64,000 nt of DNA from Ecdyonurus torrentis (taxonomy: Eukaryota > Arthropoda > Insecta > Ephemeroptera > Heptageniidae). A program made the position numbers and the translations under genes. The stretch lies in contig OX439136.1 in assembly GCA_949318235.1 (NCBI GenBank), positions 13,943,890 to 14,007,889 on the forward strand, written 5' to 3'. The notes beneath the pieces are model-generated. The model did not search any database. It saw only the letters and a list, made by a program, of their open reading frames with translations, and had not been told where the DNA came from. Shown here in pieces: positions 49,502 through 61,399 of this stretch. Numbering within the stretch: the first letter of the stretch is position 1; every line of letters starts with the position of its first letter.

Positions 49502-52500
49502 CTGAAATAAGAAACATTCAAAAATCAGTTCATAGCATATAGACCAGTTCCACTCATATTTCAGAGCCACTACATTGTTGGTCAGAAATCAGGCCAGCAT
49601 AATATGAAAAATATCATTATTATATTTTTAATTGCAAACTAAGCTTCAAACCTCAATGTGTCTTATTTCTAGATTCTAATAAGCTAGAAGAATATAAGAG
49701 AAATGCTTACAGTAGAAATAAACTTTTATGTTTGTAACAATTATAAGGAAAAATGTTTCTCGTATGCTGGACAATGTATTTGGCACCACAACATGGTGAC
49801 AAAGTGAAGAATATGCAAACGGGTCTTATAATTATACTACAAATTCTGATATAGTAATCTTTTTCATTAATGTATTTCATTTTTTAAATCAAGTTTAATT
49901 CTTTCAAAAGATCTTTTGAACTTACTGATCAATTTGAACTTACTACGTGTTAAATTTTATTTCTATAACTTGTTTAGAATCCCATAAAAGGGGATGCATC
50001 CGGTTTTAATACCCTCTCCTCCTTTTTTTTTTTTTTTTTTATAGTGCTTGAATAAATGTTCAAAAAGCTTTAAGTCATATTTAAATTGTAATAATAAGAG
50101 CAACTTACTATACTATCAACTAACAGTACAAGTGTTTTGGTTTAAATGTAACAATATGAAAAGTGCAATCTTTTTTCCTATACAATTATATATTTTGTTC
50201 TCATTCAAGTTTCTATTCGATTACGATTGCGTCCCCTTGCCTTGTTAAGTATATTTATTTAGTAATGAAACTATTTCTAATTTAACTATATTGTAACTGT
50301 TTTAATTTATAATAATTATTTTTTAAAAATAGATCAAATATAATAATATAATATCGTCTTTAATTAATATTGCATTTAAATAATAAAAAAAGTAAATATA
50401 AAAATAATAAATAATAAAATTTTATAAAATATAAAACTATAAATATAATTTAATTTTTTTTATAAATGCTATATTATAAGATTTTATTTTAATAAAATAG
50501 TATAAACCTATAAATTTATTATCCTTTTAACCTGAAAATATATAAATGAGATTTAATTTTTTATATTATTATATATACTTACGTAAGGGTGAAATGATGA
50601 ACATTTCCAGTTGACCTCTATTTAAGTGGTTCAAGGTTACAGTGACCTCAACGTGTTCCAACTTATTTATTGGCAATACAGATCTTGGCAAGAACAAGTT
50701 TACTGTTGTGTTCGAATGTGGGTAGATTAGTCTGAAAATTTATTGCTTAAATTAATTCATCTTCCTTTTTTCTTTTTTGGTGTAGGGGGCGGGGGGGGGG
50801 GGGTAACATTGGATGCATTTTGCTATCCATGGATAAAAAGAACAAAATGCTATACATTATTTATTATACTTTTACTGTACATCATAGTCACGTATTTGGA
50901 ATAGATAACACATTTCATTTATACTGCAATAAAAGTGTAAAGGTTGATTCAAACAAGAATTAAAAATATATAAGTTTTAAGTGTTAAGGAAAATTTTTTA
51001 CAAACATTTTGCAACTTTAAAAAATTAATTAAAAATACTTAATGAACTCAAAAATTTGCATATATGTATTAATTCAGGGCAATGACCTCTTTTAGAATAT
51101 ATGCAATTAAAATTATCATCTAATTTTTTGGTCTTTCTCACTGAGGCTTGCATAAACAGAAAAAAAAAGGACAAAAAAGAAGTTTTTATAAAATATGTAA
51201 GAAAAACAATTAAATTTTTAATAATAGTAAATAAAAAAATGATCACATTAATATTATCAATTTTTGTTGATACATATGTAATCCCAGCAATTTAATAAAT
51301 TGTACCTACCTTGGTTCTCTTATCATAAAAAAGCGAACACTTATTTGGCGTGGCAAAGATGTGTAATTACGTCCTGCAACTACAAGTTTCCCTGCATTCA
51401 GGGTACCGAACCCTTGTTTAAGGTGATATAGTAGACCTGCGCCGTTCTTACGCCACCCTCGACCTCCCGAGTGCTGGGAGGTTATCACTATCAGGTGTTG
51501 TACATCACGCCAAGTCAAATTTGGACTAAAAATTACCATAAAATAATTAACAATTAAATAATAATAAATTAAAGTAGTATTCAACAATGGCTTTTGTATT
51601 GAATATTATAGGAACAACTGTTTTGAGACTGATTATACGCAATTTCGTTCACATCCGCTTCCGTTTCAACGTACTGCGCATGGATAGTTAATAGAAACGG
51701 AAACGGATGTGACTAAAATCACTTAAAGTCAGCCTCAAAACAATTGTTAGTTTATTAGTCAGTAGTAATCATCGTGTTATTAAACCTCCGGAAAACGCGA
51801 TCTCTAAATTTTAATTGTTAACGGGTTAAGAGCAAAGCCATTACAGCGACCCCGGACCTACGTCACAGCTATAAGACTTGCCCTCACGCTAGCTTGACGC
51901 GAGCTGGAGTTACTCTTATTTTTGCGCTGGATACTTGACGTAATATTAAGATATAAAATACATTTTTACGACTACATATCATAATGGATAACTGAATATC
52001 ACTGGATATCATAATGGATTAACTGAACTTTAGTCAACCTAGCGTGAGAGCAAGCTTTAGCTGTGACGTAGTTGACGTTGGTTCGGGGTTAATGCAGCGG
52101 ATTTTGCTCTCGTTTCGTTATAAATATTAATTTGGAGATAGCCTTTTCTGTTGATCACGATGTTTACTTTTTAAAACACCATTGTTCATCATTCCTTTCC
52201 TTAATAAAAACTATTTAGAATGGATCTTATCGGTTTAGAGCGCGGGGAAACGCGGGGGTCCCCTTGGAAAGCCAAGGGTCCCCTAATTTTGAAAGCCAAG
52301 GGTCCCCTAATTTTACATTATGTTTATGGGAAAAAAGAAAAAAAAATTTTTTAAGACTTTTGAGAAAAGTACTCCACTGATTCCGAAGAAATTTATAAAT
52401 GAGAAATACTAGGCATACTCTTACGTGTTTAAAGCCATAGTCGATAGAAATTTTTAAAGAATTTTTTAACCGATAACCTTCTTTGAAAACATAATTAAAT

Positions 52501-54170
52501 TTTTTTTTTAACTTTTTAAAATTTATAAATATATTATATTTAATAATATTATTTCAATTTTTTTTAAATGTAATATTAAAAATAAAGTTTGTTTTTAAAT
52601 TTTTTTAAATAAATAATAACAAATTATTTTATTCAACTAACATAATTATTAAAATAATATTTTTTATATATTTAATTAAAATATTAAAGGAATGGCAACC
52701 TCATAACATTCTGGTGTTAAATAATAATTTTGGGGTTAGCAATACAATGTTAACCGTACTAACAGGATATTAGTCAATGTGGCTGTAACAGCGTGTAAAA
52801 TACTTATTGAAACAATTAATTCTACGAAAGGTTGAAATTTTAAGAAAAGCTAATATTTTTTTATTATGATTATGAAGGAAACGACTGTTTTGAGGCTGTA
52901 TTTAAGCGACTTGCTTACTTCCGTTTCTGCTTACTACGCATGCGCAGTACGTCAAAACGGAAGCGGTTGTAAGTGAAATCACTTAAAGTCAGCCTTAAAA
53001 TATCATTGTTCCTTTATTATCGTCATGTGAGTTAGCTAATGAAAATCTCCACCGCCTACAGTAAGAGAATAATGTGCAGTTCTATTTATCGGATGATTAC
53101 TATATATTTTGCTATTAATGCATTTATGAAAGGATAAATTGAAATACCGAGATGATTTATGAATGACCAATAAAGCTGTACGTAAAAGCATTATATAATA
53201 CTGAAGAACAAGCCATTTTGGGAAATCATGCAAAAAATTTAATTGTGCAATTAATTGTACTGCAATAATAACGGCTCGTGAAAATTTCAATATGTTTTTA
53301 ACTCTTTTATCTGATAACGGGGTCATGAAATTTTATACTATTACTGTGGACTTTTAAATGATATTGAAGAGTATAGTGGTTAAACTTATGAATTTTAAAG
53401 ATATAAGTTTTCTTACACGTAATAAGCGTATATAAAATAATAACTTGATTGCTTAAATATTTTAATGCTTATTTCCGGTGGTGAGTTTTTTTTTTTTTTT
53501 TTTTTTTTCTGAAGCACGCTAAAAATTGGAGGGGAGTCCCCAATTTCTTATTATTTTTTAGTTTTGTGGGACTATCAAGTGATTTTTAAGAAAGCCAATG
53601 CAATTAGGACTGAGACATTTTACATGTTTTAAAGAGAAAAACTAATTCTATTATCTCTGCTATCGTGTTTATGACTTACTTTGTTTCCAAAAGTAATGCA
53701 ATTATTCCTGCAGCTAAAGGAGCGGATGCTGAAGTACCCTGAAAATTCTTTCTGCAACTGCCATTTAACTCAGGAACAACCTAAAAAAAATTATATCGTT
53801 ATATAAACAACTGCATGATCATATATCAATGAAATTGATTTTAATAAAATATATTTTTAGAGCGTCTTAAAGTGAAAGAATAAACTTTAAGGTTTTTTCA
53901 ATAATAATGTAAAAATACTAAAAAATAAGAAAAAATAAGAAAAAATAAGAAAAGAAAAAAACTGATCCTTTTTTTTTTTTAATTAATAATAGTTTCTACT
54001 TGAGGTCACTTACATAAGATAAATAAATAATTACACTTTTATGTAATGGTTCTTACCGTCGGTGGCGTAGCACCAATTGCATTAGAAAATGGCATAGGAC
54101 CCCTAATTTAACATTACGTTTATGGGGAAAAACACTTTTTTGTAATTTTTGAAAAAAAAAAAAAAAAAAA

Positions 54171-54201
<31 letters not shown>

Positions 54202-54548
54202 CACTACTGCACCAATTCCAGGGATACTAAGCATTCTTTGATATGCTTCAATCCTTTTTTTTCCTTTTATATAGAGATACTTACCACAGATGATCCTCTC
54301 TTGCCTTTTGGTCCTCCAACAGGTGTATTAGCCAAAATACACGCGCAAGGTTCAGAGTATACACAACTTTCACCTGTATTGCATAATAATATACATATTA
54401 GGTCCCAAGAATTAAAAAACATACATTTGCATTGGATAATTTTTTTTTCTTTTTCACTATAAAGTTATAAATTATTACTTTGATACCAATTCTACTACAC
54501 ATCTATATTATTCGTTTTTTATCGCTTCTCATTTCTATCGTCACATAA

Positions 54549-54643
<95 letters not shown>

Positions 54644-57600
54644 GGAAAAATTTATCTCCATTGCTCCAGAAAATCTGAAGAATACTAATTAATGAAGTAT
54701 CAAGCTCTTATAGACAATTATATCTTTAATTATTAACTACAATGAAGAAGCAACTATTTTGATGCTACCTTTAAGTGATTTCGATCGCATGACATATGAT
54801 CCACGTCTGTTTCGAAATGGAAACGGATGTGTTCGATTGTTTCAACTCACAAAAGTCAGTCTCAGAAAGAGTTGTATCTTTTAGTCATAATGCCTAATTT
54901 GTGAATGTTTATAAAAAAATGACGTTTCATGAAACTGCAGTAATTTACGAAATAGATCGCGTATATGATACAGTAATTAACCACTCAATAATAAAATATA
55001 ATTTATATAAATATTAATGCTACTCGACTTAAATAAAATTCTAATACTAAAGTACATATTTTGTTATTTTAAATTTCCACACTTACCATTATGTTTAATA
55101 GCACTAACTGTAACTGTATAAATACTTGAGGCATATCCATCTAAATTGCAGTTATCTCCAAAGATTCCTCCGTTACCTACTGCCCATACGTAAATAGCAC
55201 CTAAACCATTACGACCCTGTAAATGATATAATACACATGTGTTTTTATTACTTGAAAAAGAAGAAAAAAAAAAAAAAAAAAAAAAAACATTATTTTAAAG
55301 TTGTTTTTTTTTTAAAGTGTAACAGGCAAGACCACAACTGCCCCCCCCCCCCTAGTTATACTGAATAAATTTCTAAATTGTATCTATTTATATAATCGTT
55401 TATTTATTTCAAAAGCACAACTAAATTAAATAAATATATTTTATATTGGAAAAATAAATGCAATATTACCTGATGGATCCCACGCAATAGAGCAGCTTGT
55501 CCCAAAGGTCCCGGTCCATCCACCGTCTTACCATCATCTCTAGGACCCCAAGATGCAGAAGCAATATCTCCAAATTTAAGCCACAAGCTCAGTGCCAAGG
55601 ACTCTTGAAGGTCAGAGAGAGCACCAGCTCCCAATATACGTACACCTACAAGGAAAAATCTTAATAATTTTTTTCCCCTAATATTTCCGGAAACTTGATC
55701 GAGATTACTTCACATTCAATTTCGTACTTTGGTCGCATCCAGTAAGAAATAATTATATTAATTACCGCCTCCGCCTACCCCCCCCCCCCCAATGCTGACA
55801 ATGTAAGTCATTTCTAAATAGTTTCGAAAAAAATTTAATTTCTAGTCCAAAAATAAATTGCCACAAAGAAACCAGAATTTGAAGCTGAAATCAAGCGAAG
55901 CTGACTCAAGCTAAAATCACAGATTTAGAAGAAGAAGAAGAAGAAGAAGGAAAAAAAAAAAAAAAAAAAAAAAAATCGGATTTTTTAAGTTGTTTAAGAT
56001 TTTTCAATATAATTTTTTTAAAACGTAGTATATAGTGCAAAATGTTCTTTATTTGCAACCATAAGTTTTTGTAAAAATGCTTACCGCCAACTTTTGCCTC
56101 GTAAGCAATCCCAACACCACAGAAGTTATTATTGCCGGCTGCAGCAACGATGGCCGCACAGTAAGTTCCATGACTGTCCTCGGTTGATCTAGGTGCAGGA
56201 CTAGGCAAGGGACGTGACAAATCACTAAGGTCTAACCCTCCCCACGCCTCCTGAAACAATCGATTAGCAAAATTCAAGTAGTTTGAAGTAATGCTATAAG
56301 TCTTTTAATAATATACTGTATAGTCATTACATAATACAATTTCCAGATTTTGTTATTAACTCAATTTAATACATATATAAATGGAGTATTTTACTAAATA
56401 CATTACTGAAACAATAATTTCATTTTTTCCTCAACAAAAAACAAAAAAAAAAAAAAAAAAAAAAAGTCAATCCAATTTAATTTTTTTGTAACAGAAGTGT
56501 TACTGAAAAATTGAAATAAACAATAAACCGTACGTTTTTTCAAATATAAATTTTAATAATATTATTTTTAATTTTGTGAACATTTTTACATTTTAATATT
56601 ACATAGTATAAAAAAAGGGTTAATTATTATAATATAGTAAATTGTAACATATTATTTAAATATGTTAATTTTTTTATTTTATTTTTTAATTTTATTATTA
56701 TTTTTATTTATATTAACTAAAACACATTAAGCTTCTATCAATTGAATATCAATTTAAAAGTGAGGCTCAAGGTTACATTAGGTCAAGATTGGAGAACAAT
56801 GTTAAAGAACGAAGTGAAGTTTGAAGTTAAGAAGTTATTATTTTATACAATAAAAAAGTATTTAATTAAGATGCATATTATTATCAGTTTAAGAAAATAT
56901 TCTAAACAAGTAAATAAAAGTTTATATTTTAAAATAATAGATAAAATATTGATAAGAATATCAAACTTGCTTTGAACGTTTTATAAAAAATAAAAGCAAA
57001 CGTAGAAAATAGCATTGGATTAAATTTTTTAAAGCAGGATCCATAAAAATGTAATATAATAATATTTATAAAAATATAAGTAATGGCAACAATATTAAAG
57101 TAGAATAGAGTAGGAAAGTTAGAAATATTATGTAAAAGTAGTCCATAGTGAGATGAGGTATATATAGCATATTGGTATGGTGAATAGATTAATAATAAAG
57201 AAGTAAGAAGAAAAATTTAAAAATATTGGACTTAATTATAATTGTATTTATCGACTTACGTAATTTGGTGCGATATCTCTATTAGTGGCTTGTAAACCAT
57301 CATCGAGAATGAATAAAATGACACCACGTCCAGTAAGCCCTTGACTCCAAGCATATTCCACGTTCAAGTGACGAGGATGAGATTTTGTGTGCCAAATACT
57401 TCGGCCGTGCTGGAGAGACAAAAATATACTTATTGTAACCTTAAGTTGTTAAATCTGCAAGACAAAGTATATATGAATGGATAATATCGGTTTAGCGCGC
57501 GGGCAGACTCGGGGAAAGCTAAGGGTCACCTAATTTAACATTATTACGCTTAAAGGGAGTTTTTTTTTTTTTTTTTTTTTTTTCAATTTTTGAGAATACT

Positions 57601-60600
57601 ACTCTACCGCGATTTCGGAGAAATTTAAATGAGAAATACTAGACATACTTTTAAGTGTTTTAAGCCATAGAAAATTTTAAAGAATTTTTTAAACCAATAA
57701 CCTCCATTGCGAAAATGAATGACTGACATAATTTATAGATCCATAAATAGGATAGCATTAGCTTTGCTAATTTTTAGCTTTTATTGAATGAGCGAGAAAC
57801 TTAAAAATAATTAAAATTTTAATTCCTGATTTTTTCTTCTTTTTTTTATAAAGTATTATAACAAATTTAGCTTATATTTATTTTAATATTATATACACGA
57901 ATAATATTTGTGTTATGTAAATTAAATAACCATTAAAATCATTGATACATAGTTATTAAAACTATTATTATAAATTCAACGTAAAATAATATTGATATAA
58001 TTATTAATTATATTAAATAAATAATTACCAGATACCACTGGAACGGATAAAAAGGATCATTAAATTTAGTTTCAAAAGAGTTATTAATAATTTTTTGGGT
58101 ATCCAAAAAATTAGAATATTTTAGTTTACGATCCTCATCTAGATTCCTCAAAACATCGTTCTCAGCATTTTCATTCACTAGATTTCGGTAGAAGCGGAAT
58201 TTTAGTTGTTGTTGTTCCACCCAATCTACCTAAAACAGAAATAATTTAAGATAAATCCTCATCCACTTGCTTAGAAAGAAAATATTTCAAAAAGCATATT
58301 ATGCGTACACGGAGAAAAATACTTATCCGGTAAACGGATAAATCGTGATGGTAATCTTGTAAATGGATAGAATGTTAGTAAAAATCAGGATAAAAAGCAT
58401 AAATCATTAAAATTAATCATTTTTAATGTAAAATAATATCGTTTTGCATGATACATTGTTATCCATAGTTCCAGACAAAATTTAAGTACGAAAAAAGGAT
58501 ACCAGTTAAACTTATTTTCGGATTCAATTTAAAGTTTTTCCCCTGATTGTATTTGAACAAGAAACACATTATCAAAAATAATCATTTTACAGGATAGATT
58601 TTAAAGCAAATAGTGAATTGCAGTCATTTTTCTATCCTGTAAACAGATTAAATCTAACAACGGAGACTGGATAAAAAACAATCTGTATACAAAAGTTTAT
58701 TTTCTATCTTTTCACGTTCTTGAGTTTAATCCAGAAACAGGATAACCACTGATGTAAAATCAATTTTCTATCCTGTATACAGTTTAAATCTAAGAATGGA
58801 GACAGGATAAAAAACAATCGGTGTATACGTATTTATTTTCTATCCCGTAACGTTCTTGGGTTTAATCCTGAAACAGGATAACCTCCCTATGACGCGGCGC
58901 AGAACAATGCGCACTACCCCTGGCCTACGTGACAGACGCTGTTTTTGACCTCAGTCAGTGTTCTCTGTGTTTAGAAGCAACATCTACGATGAAATCTTTT
59001 GAATGTTTTAAATTTTTGAAAATTAGAATTATTTTTGCAGTGCCACAATGTTATAAAATGTGTTTTTAATTTTTTTTGGACGTGAAGTTGTTATATTTTA
59101 ATTGTGTTTATAGATAGTTGCTTGCGTAGCATGTAAAAAAAGAAATATATTATACAAGTGATTTTCATACCACGAAAAAACTTATGAACTAAACAAATAA
59201 TATGATTTCAATAAAGTTATGCCCATTTCACCTACTGCTACACCTCTGAATTTTATAATAAATATGCCATAATATATAATAATTAATATATTATAATATT
59301 CTACAATATATTATATGACCAATACGGCTACATACAGTTATACTTTATTTTCTTACCTACAGTTCGACTAATTAAAAAGAAATGAAAAAGGGGATTTATT
59401 TTAATGTTTTATTCTCATTATTTTATATCTTACTTCATGATAAAAAGTGTGTTTTCTAATATTTGCTGCGAGTTTATAACTTCAAATATTCAACAGTCAA
59501 CGTTACAATACTAAGTTATTGGAATTTTGACCGTTGGAAATTTGAAGTTATATAAACTTTCAGCAAATATTATAAAGCAACTTTTTATCATGAAATAAGA
59601 TATAAATTAATAAGAATAAAATATAAAAATTAATCAATTTTGAAAGGTTAAATGCAATCTAGTAGCAAGGATTCCAAATAATCAAGCAACAGGATAACTT
59701 CTTATCCTGTAAACACATGTATACATGCTAGCTTTCTATCCGTTTGCTCGATTACTATTAAGACGGGTTACTAGTATAACATTCAATCCGGCTACAGGAT
59801 AACTTTTCATCATGTTTACATTCTTACATTTTAACGCGCTGACATGATAATTTTTAATACAAAAAACGTATGAAAAGTAAGCTGAAATTAGGATAGTTTT
59901 AAATCAAACTTACAGTATTAATTTTAATACTGTAATTCTTATGCCATCACTTTTTATCCATTAAAAGGATTGAAATTAACACCCAAGTGGATTACTTTTT
60001 TTGTCAGTGTAAACAAGAAGCAAATAAAATGTCAAAGTTTTAATCGACGTTTCATTAAAATTTGATTATTAACCTAAAAAGTTTATGAAAGTATGAGTTA
60101 AATAACGTACCGCTTTTTATATTTATAATTATATTTCCAAAAACTCAATAAATTAAAAATAATAAACTAATTTTATTTGACTTTTTACCCTTTTTATTAA
60201 AAAAAAAATCACTTAAAATAATTAAGTTTGGTATTTAAGAAAAATATTAAAAATTATTATTATATTTTGTATTCTTTATTTATATTATTCATTTTAATAT
60301 ACAAAAACAATAAAATTGGTTTTATTACTTTGTAAATTCAAAATTAACTTATTTTTTATATAAAAAATAAAATAAATTTAAATTAATAACGATTACAATC
60401 GCATACTTTTAAAGTTAATAAGATTTATTTCTGAGACTTACTTTCGGGTGCGATGAAAGGGCTCGTGAAACGCGCCATGCAGGAGTTATGCTAATTTTCG
60501 GTTGTCGAATTTCCATGAAGTGAAAATGATCACTATGCAAATCCTAGTAAATAATATTGGAAGAAAACATTTTCAAAATTTCAAAAAAAAAAAAATAATA

Positions 60601-60989
60601 ATAATAAAATAAGTAAATAGCAAAATAGTCAAGAAATTTATAAAAAGTTAATTAAATTATTGAATAGAGCGTTTTAGATTAAATTATTTGAAATAATGAT
60701 TTAAAAACAAAAGTACACTGATTTAATTTGAATAATATATGACATAATAATAAATATTTAAATTAATAATTAAATTAATTAATATATAACAAAGCAATAA
60801 ATGAAATAAATTAAAACATACTGTTGGCAAAAGCCGCAACTCTTGTGTCTTTGCAATATTCTGAGCCACATTACGACCTCCTTTTACTTTAACCACGAAA
60901 TGATTAGAATAAAGCAAAGTAGAACCACTTATTGCGCTAGTAAATACTGCAAGTGCACTCAAAATAACATGCCAAATATTCATTTGCAT
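49311..60989 (-). CDS. PCSK7: PC7-like proprotein convertase (S8B kexin/furin family), twelve coding exons
   Basis: Coding exons, in transcript order: 60822-60989, 60442-60543, 58029-58229, 57260-57409, 56085-56250, 55470-55645, 55087-55216, 54285-54373, 53680-53780, 51310-51525, 50583-50731, 49311-49501. All junctions are GT-AG with matching phases; the total is 1839 bases (612 residues plus stop). Seen: a signal peptide, a propeptide ending in RFYR (102-105), a subtilisin-like domain with catalytic Asp193 (ILDDG), His234 (HGTYC) and Ser411 (GTSASAP), oxyanion Asn336 (WAVGNGG), and a P-domain with RGQL (538-541). The Asp-His spacing of 41 matches furin. Such enzymes cut precursors after basic residues in the Golgi and endosomes. 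DIAPNY, TWRDVQH and [11 protein letters not shown] point to PC7 more than furin. No transmembrane segment or Cys-rich region follows the P-domain. The stop codon lies inside an inserted transposon. The convertase call is firm, the PC7 subfamily likely. Confidence 0.88.
50583..50731 (-). CDS. Convertase exon 11: P-domain
   Basis: Completes Arg and reads [24 protein letters not shown] sits where other convertases have RGDL-type motifs. Ends in phase 1 at TTAC|GTAAGT. Confidence 0.85.
51310..51525 (-). CDS. Convertase exon 10: end of catalytic domain, start of P-domain
   Basis: Completes Asn and reads [16 protein letters not shown], then [16 protein letters not shown]. Runs into the first P-domain strand and ends in phase 2 at CCAAG|GTAGGT. 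Confidence 0.88.
51586..52200. mobile_element. Family 4 MITE interrupted by another MITE
   Basis: Begins ATTCAACAATGGCTTTTG, resumes after the inserted element with ATCATCGTGTTATTAAACC and GAGTTACTCTTATTTTTGC, and ends AACACCATTGTTCATCATTC. It aligns with the copy at 24.1 kb once the insert is removed. Lies in the convertase intron between exons 9 and 10. Confidence 0.65.
51604..51757. mobile_element. Family 5 palindromic MITE, nested copy
   Basis: AACTGTTTTGAGACTGATT and its inverted partner AAGTCAGCCTCAAAACAATT, with inner arms CGCTTCCGTTTC and GAAACGGAAACGG. It sits inside a family 4 MITE. Confidence 0.68.
52219..52487 (+). repeat. Dispersed repeat, family 7, with internal duplication
   Basis: Same block order as the 41.7-kb copy. 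GAAAGCCAAGGGTCCCCTAA is present in tandem. Lies in a convertase intron. Confidence 0.62.
52869..53020. mobile_element. Family 5 palindromic MITE
   Basis: GGAAACGACTGTTTTGAGGC on the left, inverted as CAGCCTTAAAATATCATTG. The centre has ACGCATGCGCAG between CCGTTTC and AAACGGAAGCGG arms. Lies in a convertase intron. Confidence 0.68.
53680..53780 (-). CDS. Convertase exon 9: catalytic Ser
   Basis: Reads [21 protein letters not shown], then [12 protein letters not shown]. The Ser of GTSASAP is the nucleophile. Ends in phase 2, with the Asn codon split across the intron. Confidence 0.9.
54079..54236 (+). repeat. Dispersed repeat, family 7, partial
   Basis: GGACCCCTAATTTAACATTA and CGTTTATGGGGAAAA match the middle of family 7. 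The rest is replaced by poly-A. Confidence 0.45.
54285..54373 (-). CDS. Convertase exon 8
   Basis: Completes Gly and reads [20 protein letters not shown], ending SSV in phase 0 at GTG|GTAAGT. It corresponds to the loop before the catalytic Ser and carries three cysteines. Confidence 0.85.
54552..54642. repeat. (GA)n microsatellite in a convertase intron
   Basis: About 90 bases of GA repeats with one AA interruption, between exons 7 and 8. Confidence 0.97.
54739..54888. mobile_element. Family 5 palindromic MITE, diverged
   Basis: GCAACTATTTTGATGCTACC on the left, GTCAGTCTCAGAAAGAGTTG on the right, with inner GTTTCGAAATGGAAACGGAT. Lies in a convertase intron. Confidence 0.55.
55087..55216 (-). 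CDS. Convertase exon 7: oxyanion Asn
   Basis: Encodes [17 protein letters not shown] with the oxyanion Asn, then [17 protein letters not shown]. Ends in phase 1 at AATG|GTAAGT. Confidence 0.9.
55470..55645 (-). CDS. Convertase exon 6: [17 protein letters not shown] region
   Basis: Completes GGT with the G from exon 5 and reads [11 protein letters not shown], then [16 protein letters not shown], the most conserved non-catalytic motif of convertases. Ends in phase 0 at CAG|GTAATA. Confidence 0.9.
56085..56250 (-). CDS. Convertase exon 5: catalytic His
   Basis: Starts in phase 0 after TGTTTCAG, ends in phase 1 at GGCG|GTAAGC. Contains [12 protein letters not shown] and the [13 protein letters not shown] stretch typical of S8B proteases. 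Confidence 0.9.
57260..57409 (-). CDS. Convertase exon 4: catalytic Asp
   Basis: Fifty codons in phase 0 between TCTCCAG and GTAAGT. Contains [15 protein letters not shown] and ILDDGLQ with the catalytic Asp, ending DIAPNY as in PC7-type enzymes. Confidence 0.9.
57477..57712 (+). repeat. Dispersed repeat, family 7
   Basis: ATCGGTTTAGCGCGCGGG, then AAAGCTAAGGGTCACCTAAT, GGAGAAATTTAAATGAGAAA and AGTGTTTTAAGCCATAG. It lies about 70 bases beyond convertase exon 4, in the upstream intron. Confidence 0.62.
58029..58229 (-). CDS. Convertase exon 3: propeptide end, RFYR site, extended linker
   Basis: Sixty-seven codons. [15 protein letters not shown] matches the end of convertase propeptides, with RxxR rather than a fully basic site. 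About 40 charged, Asn-rich residues follow before [10 protein letters not shown], where the mature fold begins; this linker is longer than in furin. Confidence 0.85.
58308..60009. mobile_element. 1.7-kb TA-flanked non-autonomous DNA transposon
   Basis: The left end CACGGAGAAAAATACTTATC pairs with the right end, whose reverse strand reads CACTGACAAAAAAAGTAATC. TA lies on each side (58306-58307, 60010-60011). Internal variants of TTTCTATCCTGTAAACAG and GGATAAAAAACAATC recur, plus a GC-richer patch at 58885-58960 and a nested palindrome. No transposase is seen. The TA target suggests Tc1/mariner mobilisation. It fills most of the convertase intron between exons 2 and 3. Confidence 0.62.
59400..59633. 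repeat. Nested ~230-base palindrome inside the 1.7-kb element
   Basis: Arms such as AATATTTGCTGCGAGTTTAT and ATAAACTTTCAGCAAATATT, and TTCATGATAAAAAG with CTTTTTATCATGAA, fold back around ~59516. It looks like a separate MITE inserted in the larger element. Confidence 0.65.
60442..60543 (-). CDS. Convertase exon 2: propeptide
   Basis: Thirty-four codons in phase 0 ([16 protein letters not shown]...LSSHPK) between TTACTAG and GTAAGT. The pattern fits the convertase propeptide core. Confidence 0.8.
60822..60989 (-). CDS. Convertase exon 1: signal peptide and start of propeptide
   Basis: Starts at ATG 60989, preceded by an in-frame TAG six bases upstream. A second in-frame ATG lies two codons on. 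[18 protein letters not shown] is a signal peptide; [10 protein letters not shown] begins the propeptide. Ends in phase 0 at ACA|GTATGT. Confidence 0.82.
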
Positions 60990-60999
60990 TTTCTAATAG

Positions 61000-61364
61000 A
61001 AATCTTTTGCTTATACAACAGTAAAAGTTTATTTAATAATATATACTTTCATAGGTTAAAATTTAATGGAGTTTCCTGTTTTGTAATATCCTTAACTTAA
61101 CCGCAAGTTTTTTTTTTTTTTTTTGATCGATGACGTGCTAAAGAAAAATGTTTTACGTCATACTCATAATTAAGTTTTTTTTTATTATTATTATTTTTGT
61201 CTTTTTGCAGAATAATTTATTTTATAATATTCAAAATTAAAAAAGTTTCCCTTAATCAATTTAACTTTTAGGTCACATTTATGATTCATATTTTTACACG
61301 ATAATTTTATTATACATATTAAACAACCTGAATCCGGTTGATTTGCAAATTTATAAAAGTTTTC

Positions 61365-61399
<35 letters not shown>

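Noticed and set aside
54238..54462. 74-codon plus-strand ORF
   Set aside because: Antisense of convertase exon 8.
55341..55790. Poly-C runs (and the poly-G run near 50.79 kb) as G-quadruplex regulators
   Set aside because: They are single mononucleotide slippage tracts in introns, without the spaced G-runs of a defined quadruplex.
60723..60821. Extension of convertase exon 1 past its donor
   Set aside because: GTATGT donor and the matching phase-0 exon at 60543 make this intron; the extension is hydrophobic AT-rich noise.
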